The notes: generated by a model from the sequence alone, not told the origin. A DNA stretch of 15,068 nucleotides from CAYUYV01 sp050331455 (GCA_050331455.1 JBHJGV010000067.1:1-15068), one strand, 5' to 3'. Shown: positions 5,908 through 14,323, counted from the stretch's first letter. A program made the numbers and translations.

Positions 5908-5938
5908 CCGGCACTCTAACCAACTGAGCTACACCCCC
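5862..5938 (-). tRNA. tRNA-Asp (GTC)
   Basis: The 77-nt gene folds into a standard cloverleaf: acceptor GGGGGTG with CACTCCC (one G-U pair at 4:69), anticodon stem CCGGC/GCCGG, loop CTGTCAC with anticodon GTC at 5904-5902, T-arm GCGGG-TTCGAGC-CCCGT, discriminator G and encoded CCA (5864-5862). It lies 111 nt downstream of the tesA-like gene on the same strand. Its 3' part is duplicated at 2873-2918. A TTTTC run directly follows the CCA. Confidence 0.97.
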
Positions 5939-6049
5939 GCATGGGTGGCGAACGAGCCGTCCGCAGGTAAGGACTGGGAGATAATCGGATCGCCGGAGCG
6001 GTGTCAAGCGCGCCGGCGCCCTCGGCTCACCCTCCCATGGCCGCCCTGG

Positions 6050-6712
6050 TTACCGGGCGATTACCTGTTCCACAAAGGGCAGGATCCGATCCACGATGCG
6101 CTCGACACCGGCCCTGTTGGGGTGAATGCCGTCGGGCTGGTTGAGGGCGGCCTCCCGGGCGACGCCCTCGAGGAAGAAGGGATAGAACACCACACCGAAT
6201 TCCGCCGCGAGCCGGGGATAGAGGGCGTCAAATTCGGCCGCGTAATCAGGACCCAGATTGCGCGGCGCCAGCATGCCGCACAGCAGGACGGGAATGCCTT
6301 CGGCCTTGAGGGTGGTCAGGATGGCCCGCAGATTGGCCTCGGTCTCGGCCGGCTCCAGGCCGCGCAAGGCGTCATTGGCGCCGAGTTCGACAATGGCATG
6401 GGTCACCGGATCGGCGAGGCTCCAGGCAAGGCGGGCCCGCCCGCCCGCCGTCGTATCCCCCGAAACGCCGGCATTGATCACCGCCACGTCATGGCCTCGC
6501 GCGGCCAGCGCGGCCTCCAACTGCTCCACGAAGCCCTCGCCCGGGGGCAGGCCGTATCCGGCCATCAAGCTGTCGCCCAGGCCCAGGATCCGAATGGCCG
6601 GGCCCGCCGCGTCCGTGCCGTCTTGCGCTGCGGCCGATGCCAAAGGCACAGTGAAGACGACCAGCAACAGGGCCGCGATCGCCCGCAGGACGCCCGATCC
6701 ATAGTTCAACAT
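6050..6712 (-). CDS. tesA: Periplasmic SGNH (GDSL) esterase, TesA family arylesterase / lysophospholipase
   Basis: A 220-residue secreted hydrolase. Residues 1 to about 28 are a signal peptide (hydrophobic AIAALLLVVFTVPLASA). SGNH blocks: I, GLGDSLMAGYGL with nucleophile S48; II, G85 in GVSGDT; III, N113 in GAND; V, D194 and H197 in DGIHPN. The family hydrolyses acyl-CoA, aryl esters and lysophospholipids in the periplasm; the true substrate cannot be read from sequence. Start ATG 6712 has GAGGA about 5 nt upstream. It is divergent from the ybbA-like ABC gene across 151 bp, the same arrangement as tesA/ybbA-ybbP in E. coli, which strengthens the assignment. tRNA-Asp follows downstream on the same strand. 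Nothing appears broken. Confidence 0.94.
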   Translation of the reverse strand: MLNYGSGVLRAIAALLLVVFTVPLASAAAQDGTDAAGPAIRILGLGDSLMAGYGLPPGEGFVEQLEAALAARGHDVAVINAGVSGDTTAGGRARLAWSLADPVTHAIVELGANDALRGLEPAETEANLRAILTTLKAEGIPVLLCGMLAPRNLGPDYAAEFDALYPRLAAEFGVVFYPFFLEGVAREAALNQPDGIHPNRAGVERIVDRILPFVEQVIAR

Positions 6713-6863
6713 GTCCTCGCTCCTCCACCGCGCCTGAATTCAAGACCTGCATTCTGAGTCTGATCTTTGGGCGGCGGCCCTGCGTAGTGTGTTCGCGCGC
6801 CCCGTCCCGTACGCCGCCTTTCGAGGCTGCCGACCCCAGGGATGCCGACCAGGAGACCAACCC

Positions 6864-7583
6864 GTGCTGACACTCGACACCATTACCCTGTCCCTGCCAA
6901 GCGAGGCCGGCCCGGTCGACATTTTGCGCGGCATTTCCCTCGACGTGCCCCATGGCGAGGCGGTGGGTCTCGTGGGTCCGTCCGGGTCCGGCAAATCCAC
7001 CCTGCTGATGGTCATTGCCGGGCTGGAGCGGCCGACGGGGGGCACGGTGGTGGTCGCGGACCAGGATCTCGGCCGGTTGGGAGAGGATGGCCTTGCCCTG
7101 TTCCGGCGCGACAATCTGGGCATCGTGTTCCAGTCCTTCCATCTGGTGCCGACGATGAGCGCCCTTGAGAATGTCGCCATTCCCCTGGAACTCGCGGGCC
7201 GTGCGGATGCCTTCGAGCGGGCGCGCACGGAGCTTGAGGCCGTCGGTCTCGCCCACCGCATGGGCCATTACCCCAGCCAGCTGTCGGGGGGCGAGCAGCA
7301 GCGTGTGGCCCTGGCCCGGGCCGTGGCGGGCGAGCCGCGTCTGATCCTGGCCGACGAGCCCACGGGCAATCTCGATGGGCGCACCGGCGAACAGATCGTC
7401 GACCTGCTGTTCGGGCTGCACCGGCGGATCGGGGCCACCCTCGTCCTCATCACCCATGATCCCGGGCTTGCGGGCCTGTGCGACCGGGTCGTCCATCTGC
7501 GCGACGGCAAGATCGACTTTATCGAGGCCGGCCAGGGCCGCGCGCCGGCCGGCGCTGCCGGGCTGGAGGGCGGCGCCCAATGA
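6864..7583 (+). CDS. ybbA: ABC transporter ATP-binding protein, YbbA (LolD-like)
   Basis: A 239-residue ABC ATPase of the MacB/LolD/FtsE type. Walker A GPSGSGKST (38-46), Q-loop Q90, signature LSGGEQ (140-145), Walker B LILADE (160-165), D-loop NLD and switch H198 are all present. The chosen start is GTG 6864, with AGGAG 8 nt upstream and an N-terminus (MLTLDTITLS) that matches the family; the frame is open further upstream to a GTG at 6789 but that segment is not conserved-looking. It overlaps the permease gene by 4 nt (ATGA, 7580-7583), so the two form one operon and one complex. By family, such systems use ATP to drive a mechanotransmission-type permease acting on envelope substrates rather than import. 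The divergent neighbour is tesA. Confidence 0.95.
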   Translation: MLTLDTITLSLPSEAGPVDILRGISLDVPHGEAVGLVGPSGSGKSTLLMVIAGLERPTGGTVVVADQDLGRLGEDGLALFRRDNLGIVFQSFHLVPTMSALENVAIPLELAGRADAFERARTELEAVGLAHRMGHYPSQLSGGEQQRVALARAVAGEPRLILADEPTGNLDGRTGEQIVDLLFGLHRRIGATLVLITHDPGLAGLCDRVVHLRDGKIDFIEAGQGRAPAGAAGLEGGAQ

Positions 7584-10105
7584 CCCTCGCCCTGCGCTAT
7601 GCCCTGCGGGAGCTGCGCGCCGGCTTGCGCGGCTTCTGGATTTTCCTTGCCTGTCTCGCACTCGGGGTCGGTGCCATCGCCGCCGTCGGATCGGTGTCCG
7701 CCGCGTTTCAGCGCAGCCTCGCGGAGGAAGGGCGCAGCCTTTTGGGCGGCGATCTCGAGGTCGAGGTCACGCTTCGGGAACTGGAGCCGGAAGAAAAAGC
7801 CTGGCTGGCCGACCGGGCCGCGGCGGTGGGCGATCTTGCCACCATGCGGGCCATGGCGAAGCGCGAGGACGGCACCGCCCGGCGCCTTGTGTCCCTGAAG
7901 GCTGTTGACCGGAGCTATCCGCTGGCCGGCGACATGGTGCTCGATCCGGACGGTCCGATTCAGGATCGTCTGGCCCAGCGCGACGGGGTCCACGGCGCCG
8001 TGGCGGAAGGCACCTTCCTGCGCCGGCTCGATATCGGCCTGGGCGATCGCATTGTGGTCGGTACGGAAACGTTCGAGATCCGCGGCGAGATCCTCGAGGA
8101 ACCGGACGCCGTCGCGGGCGGGTTCCGTCTGGGGCCGCGCCTGATTATCAGCCTGGAGGGCCTGCGTGCCTCGGGCCTCATTCAGGTGGGCAGCCTGATC
8201 GACCATCGCCGCCGGGTCGCCCTTCCCGCCGGGGCCAGCGATGCGGAGGTGCGCGCCCTCGCCCGCGCGGCCGGCGAAGCCTTTCCGGACTCCGACTGGC
8301 AAATCCGCACCCGGATGAATGCCTCGCCCAGCACGCGCAATTTCGTGCGCCAGCTTTCGGTGTTCCTCACGCTTGTGGGCCTGACGGCGCTGATCGTCGG
8401 CGGCGTCGGCGTCGGCAATGCGGTGCGCAGCTATCTCGACCGGAAAGTCCGGGTCATCGCCACGTTCAAATGCCTTGGCGCCCCGGGGCCGCTGATTTTC
8501 CAGATCTATTTCATCCAGATGGCGATCATCGCCGCCTTGGGCATTGCGGCGGGCCTTGCCATCGGTGCCCTGACGCCGCTCCTCATCGGCGTGCTTTTTG
8601 CCGACATGCTGCCCATTCCCGTGCGGTTCGATCTTTATCCGGCCGCCCTTGCTCTGGCGGGCCTTTACGGGGTGCTGGTGGCCATGGCGTTCTCGATCTG
8701 GCCGCTCGCCCGGGCGCGGGAGCTGCCGGCGGCGGGCCTGTTCCGGGATCTGGTGGCGCCGGCACGCAGCGTGCCCCGGGCCGGCTATCTCCTGGTCATG
8801 GCACTTGCCTTTGCTGTTATCGGCGTCCTGGCCGTGACCTTCACGCAGAACCGGATCTTCTCGGCGATCTTCCTGGCCGCCGCCGCCGGAGCCTTCGTGA
8901 TCCTGCGCCTCGCCGCCGCGGCCATTGCCGGTCTCGCCCGGGCTGCGGGGCGCCCGCGGATCGCGCTGCTGCGCCTTGCCCTGGCGAACATGTATCGGCC
9001 GGGGGCGCCAACGGGCAGCGTTGTCCTGTCCCTCGGGCTCGGGCTGACCCTGCTCGTCACCGTGTCCCTGATCGACGGCAATATCTCCGCCCAGGTGCGC
9101 GACCGCCTGCCGGAGGACGCGCCGGCCTTTTTCTTTGTGGATATTCAGAACACCCAGGTGGACGCCTTCGACGCCATGGTGCGCGATGTCCCCGGCACGG
9201 GCCGGATCAACCGCATCGCGTCGCTCCGGGCCCGGATCGTCAAGGTCAACGGTGTTCCGGCGGAGGAAGTCGAGGTGGGCGATGGCGGGCGTTGGGCCCT
9301 GCGCGGCGATCGCGGTGTGACCTATTCGCGGTCCGTGCCGGTCAATTCCGAAGTGGTGGCCGGCGATTGGTGGCCGGAGGATTACAGCGGCCCTCTCCTG
9401 CTCAGTATGGATGAGGACCTGGCCCGGGAATTCCGCATCGGTATCGGGGACACCATGACGTTCAATCTGCTGGGCCGGGAGCTGCAGGCGCGCATCGCCA
9501 ATCTGCGGCGCCTGGATTGGGAGACCATCGGACTGAATTTCATCTTCGTTTTTTCGCCGGGCCTGCTGGAGACCGCGCCCCATACCCATGTGGCCACGGT
9601 GCAGGCGGCGCCTGCCGCCGAGGATGAACTGGAGCGGCGCGTGGGCGATGCCTTCCCCAATGTGTCCGCCGTTCGGGTCCGCGAAGCGCTGGGCGCCATC
9701 AACGAGCTGATTTCCGATCTTGCGCTCGCCATCCGCGGCACCACGGGCGTTACGCTGATCGCCGGCATTCTTGTGCTCGCGGGCGCCATGGCGGCCGGAC
9801 ATCGCCAGCGGGTCTATGACGCCAGTCTTCTAAAGACCTTCGGCGCAACGCGCGCGCGGGTGATCGCCGTCTATGCCATCGAATATGCGCTGCTGGGTCT
9901 GGCGACGGCGGTCATGGCCGCGGGCGCCGGCACCCTCACCGCGTGGCTGGTCATTACCGAAGTGATGGACGCTCCCTGGGTGTTCCTGCCGGGCACGGTG
10001 GGTCTGACCATTCTCGCGGCGACATTGGCCACGATCGTGTTGGGACTGGCCGGCACCTGGCGGTCCTTGAGCACACCGGCGGCCCGGGTGCTGCGGGCCG
10101 AATGA
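7580..10105 (+). CDS. ybbP: FtsX-family ABC permease, YbbP
   Basis: An 841-residue inner-membrane protein starting at ATG 7580 within the ATPase stop. Layout by hydrophobicity: TM1 about residues 17-38; periplasmic domain about 40-255; a central group of segments at about 261-282, 308-338, 354-376, 402-421, 425-450 and 479-498; a second periplasmic domain about 500-715; and three C-terminal segments at about 721-740, 764-792 and 804-824. Ten membrane segments with two FtsX units and two large periplasmic domains match YbbP (about 800 residues). The C-terminus LSTPAARVLRAE is typical. It partners the ATPase at 6864-7583. The physiological substrate is not established for the family; linkage to the TesA-like esterase suggests a lipid or envelope role. 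No lesions are seen. Confidence 0.94.
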   Translation: MTLALRYALRELRAGLRGFWIFLACLALGVGAIAAVGSVSAAFQRSLAEEGRSLLGGDLEVEVTLRELEPEEKAWLADRAAAVGDLATMRAMAKREDGTARRLVSLKAVDRSYPLAGDMVLDPDGPIQDRLAQRDGVHGAVAEGTFLRRLDIGLGDRIVVGTETFEIRGEILEEPDAVAGGFRLGPRLIISLEGLRASGLIQVGSLIDHRRRVALPAGASDAEVRALARAAGEAFPDSDWQIRTRMNASPSTRNFVRQLSVFLTLVGLTALIVGGVGVGNAVRSYLDRKVRVIATFKCLGAPGPLIFQIYFIQMAIIAALGIAAGLAIGALTPLLIGVLFADMLPIPVRFDLYPAALALAGLYGVLVAMAFSIWPLARARELPAAGLFRDLVAPARSVPRAGYLLVMALAFAVIGVLAVTFTQNRIFSAIFLAAAAGAFVILRLAAAAIAGLARAAGRPRIALLRLALANMYRPGAPTGSVVLSLGLGLTLLVTVSLIDGNISAQVRDRLPEDAPAFFFVDIQNTQVDAFDAMVRDVPGTGRINRIASLRARIVKVNGVPAEEVEVGDGGRWALRGDRGVTYSRSVPVNSEVVAGDWWPEDYSGPLLLSMDEDLAREFRIGIGDTMTFNLLGRELQARIANLRRLDWETIGLNFIFVFSPGLLETAPHTHVATVQAAPAAEDELERRVGDAFPNVSAVRVREALGAINELISDLALAIRGTTGVTLIAGILVLAGAMAAGHRQRVYDASLLKTFGATRARVIAVYAIEYALLGLATAVMAAGAGTLTAWLVITEVMDAPWVFLPGTVGLTILAATLATIVLGLAGTWRSLSTPAARVLRAE

Positions 10106-10266
10106 CGCGCGCGGGACGCCCCGAATAGCGGGGACCGGGGGGCGGGAAAAAAGGCCCTCCGTCTTTGCCTTGAATTCAACCTCCGGCTTGGCAAAATGCG
10201 TCCCGTTGGATCGGGGCTCGCGCGACTCGCTCGTATTTCGCGCTATGATCCCCATCTCTTGCTCAT

Positions 10267-10285
10267 TCCCGCCATGTCGGCGGGA
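10267..10285 (+). promoter_or_regulatory. Short hairpin in the leader of the BI-1 family gene
   Basis: TCCCGCC-ATGTC-GGCGGGA forms a perfect 7-bp stem with a 5-nt loop, 35 nt before the start codon. No T-run follows, so it is not an intrinsic terminator. It may influence translation or mRNA stability; no known RNA family is recognised. Confidence 0.3.
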
Positions 10286-10320
10286 CCCATGTTTCGACGC
10301 CACAAACGGGGAATTCTTCC

Positions 10321-11046
10321 ATGGTACAGCAACCTCGCCACGCCTTCGGCGCGCGCAGCACGGCAGCAGTCGGTGCAGACATCGACGAAGGCCTGCGCCA
10401 GTACATGCTGTCGGTCTACAATTACATGATGCTCGGCCTCGGCCTGACGGCTGCCATGGCCTTTGCCATTTCGACCCAGCCGGCCCTCGTGCAGGCGATT
10501 TTCGGCTCGCCGCTGCGTTGGGTCGTCATGCTGGCTCCACTGGGCATGGTCATCTATCTGTCCGTGCGCATTCACAAGATGAGCTTTGGCGCCGCGCAGA
10601 TCAGCTTCTGGGCCTATGCAGCCCTTATGGGCGTGTCGCTTGCTTACATTCCGGTCGTTTATCCGGCCGCGACCGTGTTCAAGGTGTTCCTGGTCACCGG
10701 CATCACCTTCGGCGCGACCAGCCTGTACGGCTACACGACCAAGCGGGACATTTCGAGCTGGGGCGGTTTCCTGATCATGGGCGTGATCGGCATGGTCGTG
10801 GCCGGGCTCGTGAACATCTTCCTCCAGTCGAGCGCCTTGCATTTCGCCATCTCGGCCATCGGCGTTCTGGTGTTCACCGGTCTGACAGCTTACGACACCC
10901 AGCGGATCAAGGAAGTCTATCGCGAGACGGCGGGCCGCGAGGCCCTTGGTAAGACCGCGATCATGGGCGCCCTTGCCCTCTATCTCGACTTTATCAACCT
11001 GTTCTTGAGCCTGCTCAGCCTGATGGGGGGCGGCGGCGACGACTGA
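10321..11046 (+). CDS. Bax inhibitor-1 / YccA family membrane protein
   Basis: A 241-residue protein with a short soluble N-terminus (to about 28) and seven hydrophobic segments near residues 30-51, 65-83, 94-114, 117-137, 149-169, 175-192 and 212-235. Conserved BI-1 features are the TAYDTQRIK motif (D192) and ALYLDFINLFL (D223); these acidic residues form the pH-sensing pair in characterised bacterial homologues. The family includes cation-leak channels and YccA, an inhibitor of the FtsH protease; which applies here is not decidable. Start ATG 10321 has only a weak GGGGAA about 6 nt upstream. A TATGAT at 10244-10249 may be its -10 box, with a 7-bp-stem hairpin (10267-10285) in the presumed leader. 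A strong terminator follows at 11092-11120, so it is probably a single-gene transcript. Confidence 0.95.
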   Translation: MVQQPRHAFGARSTAAVGADIDEGLRQYMLSVYNYMMLGLGLTAAMAFAISTQPALVQAIFGSPLRWVVMLAPLGMVIYLSVRIHKMSFGAAQISFWAYAALMGVSLAYIPVVYPAATVFKVFLVTGITFGATSLYGYTTKRDISSWGGFLIMGVIGMVVAGLVNIFLQSSALHFAISAIGVLVFTGLTAYDTQRIKEVYRETAGREALGKTAIMGALALYLDFINLFLSLLSLMGGGGDD

Positions 11047-11091
11047 GCGATCAAGTGGATCCCTCACCGCACTCTTTAGACTGTGTCGAAG

Positions 11092-11120
11092 ACCCCAGGG
11101 CCCAGCGCCCTGGGGTTTTT
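11092..11120 (+). terminator. Rho-independent terminator after the BI-1 family gene
   Basis: ACCCCAGGGC (11092-11101) pairs perfectly with GCCCTGGGGT (11107-11116) around a 5-nt loop and is followed by TTTTT and, after GCG, TTTT. It lies 45 nt past the stop codon. Confidence 0.93.
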
Positions 11121-11403
11121 GCGTTTTACGCCGGTTCAGTGTCCTGCATGATCAGGATCGACGGCGACAAGGCCCTGCTGGTCCCCGGCGACCCCGTCCC
11201 CGACGACCGGGACGCACCCGAGAGGGATGCGCCTCACTCATCCGCAAAGGGAGCATAGGGGCAGCGGCCTGAAACGGTGCGCGGGGGCAGACGGCTTTTC
11301 ATGCCTGACGGGCCGGGTTACGCTTTCAGCCAATAAAGGGAGCGGGCCGGCCTGCCCCGGTCCGAAAACCGCCATGGACACCATGGCTCTGGGAGGAAAA
11401 AGC
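11121..11403. other. Intergenic region before the GST gene
   Basis: No convincing gene. A 36-codon frame (ATG 11148 to TAG 11258, charged, Asp/Pro-rich) has no ribosome binding site. The frame of the GST is open back to 11227 without family similarity. No promoter stands out; AATAAAGG near 11332-11339 is the only AT-rich patch suitable for a -10 region. Confidence 0.4.
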
Positions 11404-12195
11404 ATGCGAGGCTCCAGTTTCAAGGCGGCCGTCTTCGCGGCCCTGCTCGGCGGGGTCGCCGCCCTGCCCGCCACGAATGCTTCAGCGCATGGGAGCCAGG
11501 CGATGGAAATGCCGGCGATAACGATCTATCACCTGGAAGGACGCCGGTCGGAGCGGATCGTCTGGCTGATGGAAGAACTCGATCTTCCTTATGCGCTCGA
11601 ATATGTGCGCGGCGATCTCGGCGCCTCCATGCAGAAGGTGCGCGACCTCGGCCATGGCATGCATATGGTGCCCACGGTCGTTTACGGCGACCAGATCCTG
11701 GTCGAATCCGGTGCGATCATCGACGTGATCCTGGCACGGCATGGCGGTGGACGGCTCGCGCCTGCCGTGGACAGCCCGGATTATCCCGACCACGTGAAAT
11801 GGATGCATTACGCGGAAGGCTCCCTCGCCGCCCGCCTTTTCAGCGATTACCGGGTCTGGCGCATCAACCCGCCAACCCAGCGCTCCCGCCTGGTGGACAG
11901 TCAGGATGTCGTTCAATATGCGGAAGATTTCCTTGGCGAGCACGACTGGTTCGGCGGCGCGGCCTTCTCCGCCGCGGATATCATGATGGTCTTTCCCCTG
12001 AATGTCGCCACGGGCCTCAATCTGGTGGACGAGGCGCAGTTTCCCAACATCAAGGCTTGGAAGGAAAAGGTCGAAGCACGCCCGGCATACAAGCGCATGC
12101 TGGAAAAAGCCCGGCCCGACGGCATGATCGGCAATCTTCCGCCAGTCCAACATCCGCCCTCGGACAGCCGCGGCGGTACGCCGCCCGGTAATTGA
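11404..12195 (+). CDS. Glutathione S-transferase family protein with apparent signal peptide
   Basis: A 263-residue protein. From about residue 37 it is a normal GST: thioredoxin-fold domain (AITIYHLEGRRSERIVWLME, about 38-113) with candidate catalytic S49, the cis-proline motif V89-P90 and the glutathione-gamma-glutamyl contact E101-S102, then an alpha-helical domain (about 125-240) with the N-capping box SAAD at 189-192. The chosen start ATG 11404 has GGAGG 7 nt upstream and yields an N-terminus RGSSFKAAVFAALLGG...ATNASA that looks like a Sec signal peptide cleaved near residue 28. An internal ATG near 11503 with GGGAG upstream would give a plain cytoplasmic GST. Bacterial GSTs are normally cytosolic, so an exported one is unusual. 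The SDR gene follows after 35 nt, probably in the same operon. Confidence 0.88.
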   Translation: MRGSSFKAAVFAALLGGVAALPATNASAHGSQAMEMPAITIYHLEGRRSERIVWLMEELDLPYALEYVRGDLGASMQKVRDLGHGMHMVPTVVYGDQILVESGAIIDVILARHGGGRLAPAVDSPDYPDHVKWMHYAEGSLAARLFSDYRVWRINPPTQRSRLVDSQDVVQYAEDFLGEHDWFGGAAFSAADIMMVFPLNVATGLNLVDEAQFPNIKAWKEKVEARPAYKRMLEKARPDGMIGNLPPVQHPPSDSRGGTPPGN

Positions 12196-12230
12196 CGGGC
12201 TGAGCCTATCATCCGTGGGGAGATTTTTAC

Positions 12231-13073
12231 GTGGTACGTTTCGAAGGACAGACGGTCTGGATCACCGGGGCATCCTCCGGCATCGGTGAAGCGCTCGCCC
12301 GGGTCTTCAGCGCCGAGGGCGCGTCCGTCATCCTGTCCGGACGGCGGGTCGACGCCCTTGAGGCTGTCGCCAAGACCATGGACACGGACACGCTGATCCT
12401 GCCCTTCGAGGCCACGGACTATCCGGCCCTGGCGCCGGCCGTGGACGCGGCCTGGGCCTGGAAAGGCCGGGTCGATGTCCTCGTCAACAATGCCGGCGTC
12501 AGCCAGCGCAGCCTCGCCGTTGACACCGCGCCGGACGTCTATCGGGACCTGATCGATATCGACCTCATTGCACCGATCTGGCTGACCCAGCTCCAATTGC
12601 CCCGGATGGTCGATGCGGGCGGGGCCCATATCGTCGCCATCAGCTCCGTCGCCGGACGGATCGGCGCGCCGCTGCGCACGGCTTATTGCGCCGCCAAACA
12701 CGGCCTGATCGGCTATATGGACGCGTTGCGGGCAGAGGTGGAAAAGCTCCACAAGATCAAAGTCACCAATGTTCTGCCGGGCTCCGTTGCCACGAATGTG
12801 TCGCGCAACGCCATGACGGCGGACGGGTCGTCGCGTGGACGCTCGGATGCGGCCATCGACGGGGGCGATGATCCGATGGACTGTGCCAGGGCCATTGTTG
12901 ATGCCGTGGTAAACGGCGTACCCGAACTGCTGTTCGCCCAGGGACAGGAGCGGGAAGCCGCCATGCTACGCCATGCGGATCCGGACGCCTTTTTCGATCT
13001 CATCCGAGATATCGGCGCCGTCGTTGCCGAACATCACGTGGCCGAACGCAACGCTCAAGAAACGGATGGCTGA
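12231..13073 (+). CDS. Short-chain dehydrogenase/reductase (SDR)
   Basis: A 280-residue classical SDR. Cofactor motif TGASSGIG (12-19), NNAG (86-89), catalytic S139, Y152 and K156 (ISSVAG...YCAAK), and the PG motif after strand 6 (LPGSVATNV). The arginines after strand 2 (GRRVDAL) suggest NADP(H). Start GTG 12231 with GGGGAG about 8 nt upstream fits the usual N-terminus (RFEGQTVWITG). By family it is a cytosolic NAD(P)-dependent oxidoreductase of the DHRS7-like type; substrate unknown. It lies 35 nt behind the GST gene on the same strand and converges with the dehydrogenase at 13145-14323. Nothing unusual in length or motifs. Confidence 0.94.
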   Translation: MVRFEGQTVWITGASSGIGEALARVFSAEGASVILSGRRVDALEAVAKTMDTDTLILPFEATDYPALAPAVDAAWAWKGRVDVLVNNAGVSQRSLAVDTAPDVYRDLIDIDLIAPIWLTQLQLPRMVDAGGAHIVAISSVAGRIGAPLRTAYCAAKHGLIGYMDALRAEVEKLHKIKVTNVLPGSVATNVSRNAMTADGSSRGRSDAAIDGGDDPMDCARAIVDAVVNGVPELLFAQGQEREAAMLRHADPDAFFDLIRDIGAVVAEHHVAERNAQETDG

Positions 13074-13088
13074 CCGGATCCGCCCGAT

Positions 13089-13121
13089 CAAGCTGCCCGG
13101 ACTCGCAAGCTGCCCGGACTC
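13089..13121. repeat. Two-copy 16-bp tandem repeat in a convergent intergenic gap
   Basis: CAAGCTGCCCGGACTC occurs at 13089-13104 and again at 13106-13121, period 17 bp, between the stop codons of two convergent genes. No T-tract follows, so it is not a clear terminator. Confidence 0.7.
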
Positions 13122-13144
13122 TCGAGCTGGCAGAGTGATGTCGT

Positions 13145-14323
13145 TCAGCCCTCGACCGTGAAAGTGAGCCCGGCCCGCTCCTGGAGGCGCTTGATGATGG
13201 CGTCGCCGAAGGCCGGTGCCGGGGTCAGGATGCCGCCCTCGCGGGTCGGCACGTCCTCGATCAGGCACAGGGCGCATTCTGTGATGATCTTGGAGGTGGA
13301 GCCGTAGCCCGGGTCCTTGTCACCCGTCACGCCCACCCGCAGGGACCGCCCCTCGGGCGCCTCGCCCACGAACAGCACGTCGTAAAAGCCCGCTTCGCGT
13401 TCCTGCTTGGAGGGGCCTTCGCCGGGCTTGGGGCCGCCCTCGCCGCCCATGGGATTGGCGCTGGCGATGGCTTCGGCCATGGCCCGGCCCTGCTCCCCCG
13501 GACCCGTGACCATCATTTCATCATAGACGAAATCGGCGCCGTAGGCCGCACCCATCAGATAGTTCGAGCGGTGAACATTCTTGGTATTGATCGGTGCCAT
13601 GAAGAACGGCGCCACCCATCCACCCACGGCCGGATCCTCGGCGATCTCGAGGCCCGTGGGCTGCTCAGCGCCCTCGTGGCCCGGCGTCAGTCCAAAAGGG
13701 GAAATCAGGGTCGTGAACAGACTGCGATCCTTTTCCAGGGCCTCCATGGTGGCCCGGCCGCTCGCTGCCGTTCCGCCGGAAAAGGTGCCCTGCATGGCCC
13801 GCATGCGCCCCTTGATCCGGGGCATGACCTGGCCGAAGCGCGCTTTCGCCTCCTGCTGGAGGAAATAGACGCCCATATCGAAAGGAATGGAATCGAACCC
13901 GCAGGAAAAGACGATCCGTGCGCCGCTGGCCTTGGCCTTGTCGTCATAGGCCTCGATCATGCGGCGCATCCAGAGGACCTCGCCGCACAGATCCACATAG
14001 TCGGTCCCGGCTTCTACGCAGGCGGCGACCAGGGGCTCCCCGTAATGGGTGTAAGGACCGACGGTGGTCAGCACCACACGGGCGCGCGCCGCCATGGCCT
14101 TCAGGGATGCCGGATCGCCCGCGTCGGCGACAACCAGGGGCGTTGCGGCCGGGGCGCCGACGGCATCGCGCACCTGGGCGAGCTTGTCCCGATTGCGGCC
14201 GGCAAGCGCCCAGACCGGCGAGGCCGCCGAGGCATAGTTCTGGGCCATGTATTCGGCCACCAGCTGGCCCGTGTAACCCGTCGCGCCATAAATGACGACG
14301 TCGATATCCTTTTGCCCAGGCAT
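13145..14323 (-). CDS. Saccharopine dehydrogenase-like NAD(P)-binding protein (trans-acting enoyl reductase type)
   Basis: A 392-residue protein with an N-terminal Rossmann fold: VVIYGATGYTGQLVAEYM with glycines 13, 16 and 19, followed by the family signatures ALAGRNRDKL, VVLTTVGPYTHYGEPLV, TDYVDLCGE and FSCGFDSIPFDMGV. These match the saccharopine-dehydrogenase-like group that includes mycobacterial trans-acting enoyl reductase. Despite the name, these proteins are mostly not lysine enzymes; known members reduce double bonds in lipids. The start is ATG 14323 (AGGGGG about 8 nt upstream); a longer frame to 14440 overlaps the crtW-like gene and lacks support. It lies 86 nt downstream of the ketolase gene on the same strand, so co-transcription is possible. 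Substrate unknown. Confidence 0.9.
   Translation of the reverse strand: MPGQKDIDVVIYGATGYTGQLVAEYMAQNYASAASPVWALAGRNRDKLAQVRDAVGAPAATPLVVADAGDPASLKAMAARARVVLTTVGPYTHYGEPLVAACVEAGTDYVDLCGEVLWMRRMIEAYDDKAKASGARIVFSCGFDSIPFDMGVYFLQQEAKARFGQVMPRIKGRMRAMQGTFSGGTAASGRATMEALEKDRSLFTTLISPFGLTPGHEGAEQPTGLEIAEDPAVGGWVAPFFMAPINTKNVHRSNYLMGAAYGADFVYDEMMVTGPGEQGRAMAEAIASANPMGGEGGPKPGEGPSKQEREAGFYDVLFVGEAPEGRSLRVGVTGDKDPGYGSTSKIITECALCLIEDVPTREGGILTPAPAFGDAIIKRLQERAGLTFTVEG

Noticed and set aside
7268..9802. 844-codon open frame on the minus strand
   Set aside because: Antisense shadow of the ABC ATPase and permease genes, whose motifs and membrane segments are unambiguous; its own product is low-complexity and Gly/Arg/His-rich.
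10112..10140. CCCCG...CGGGG stem after the permease gene as terminator
   Set aside because: Only 5 bp of stem and no T-tract on the plus strand; left unannotated.
11055..11258. 67-codon open frame after the BI-1 gene
   Set aside because: It reads straight through the terminator hairpin, has no ribosome binding site and no recognisable domain.
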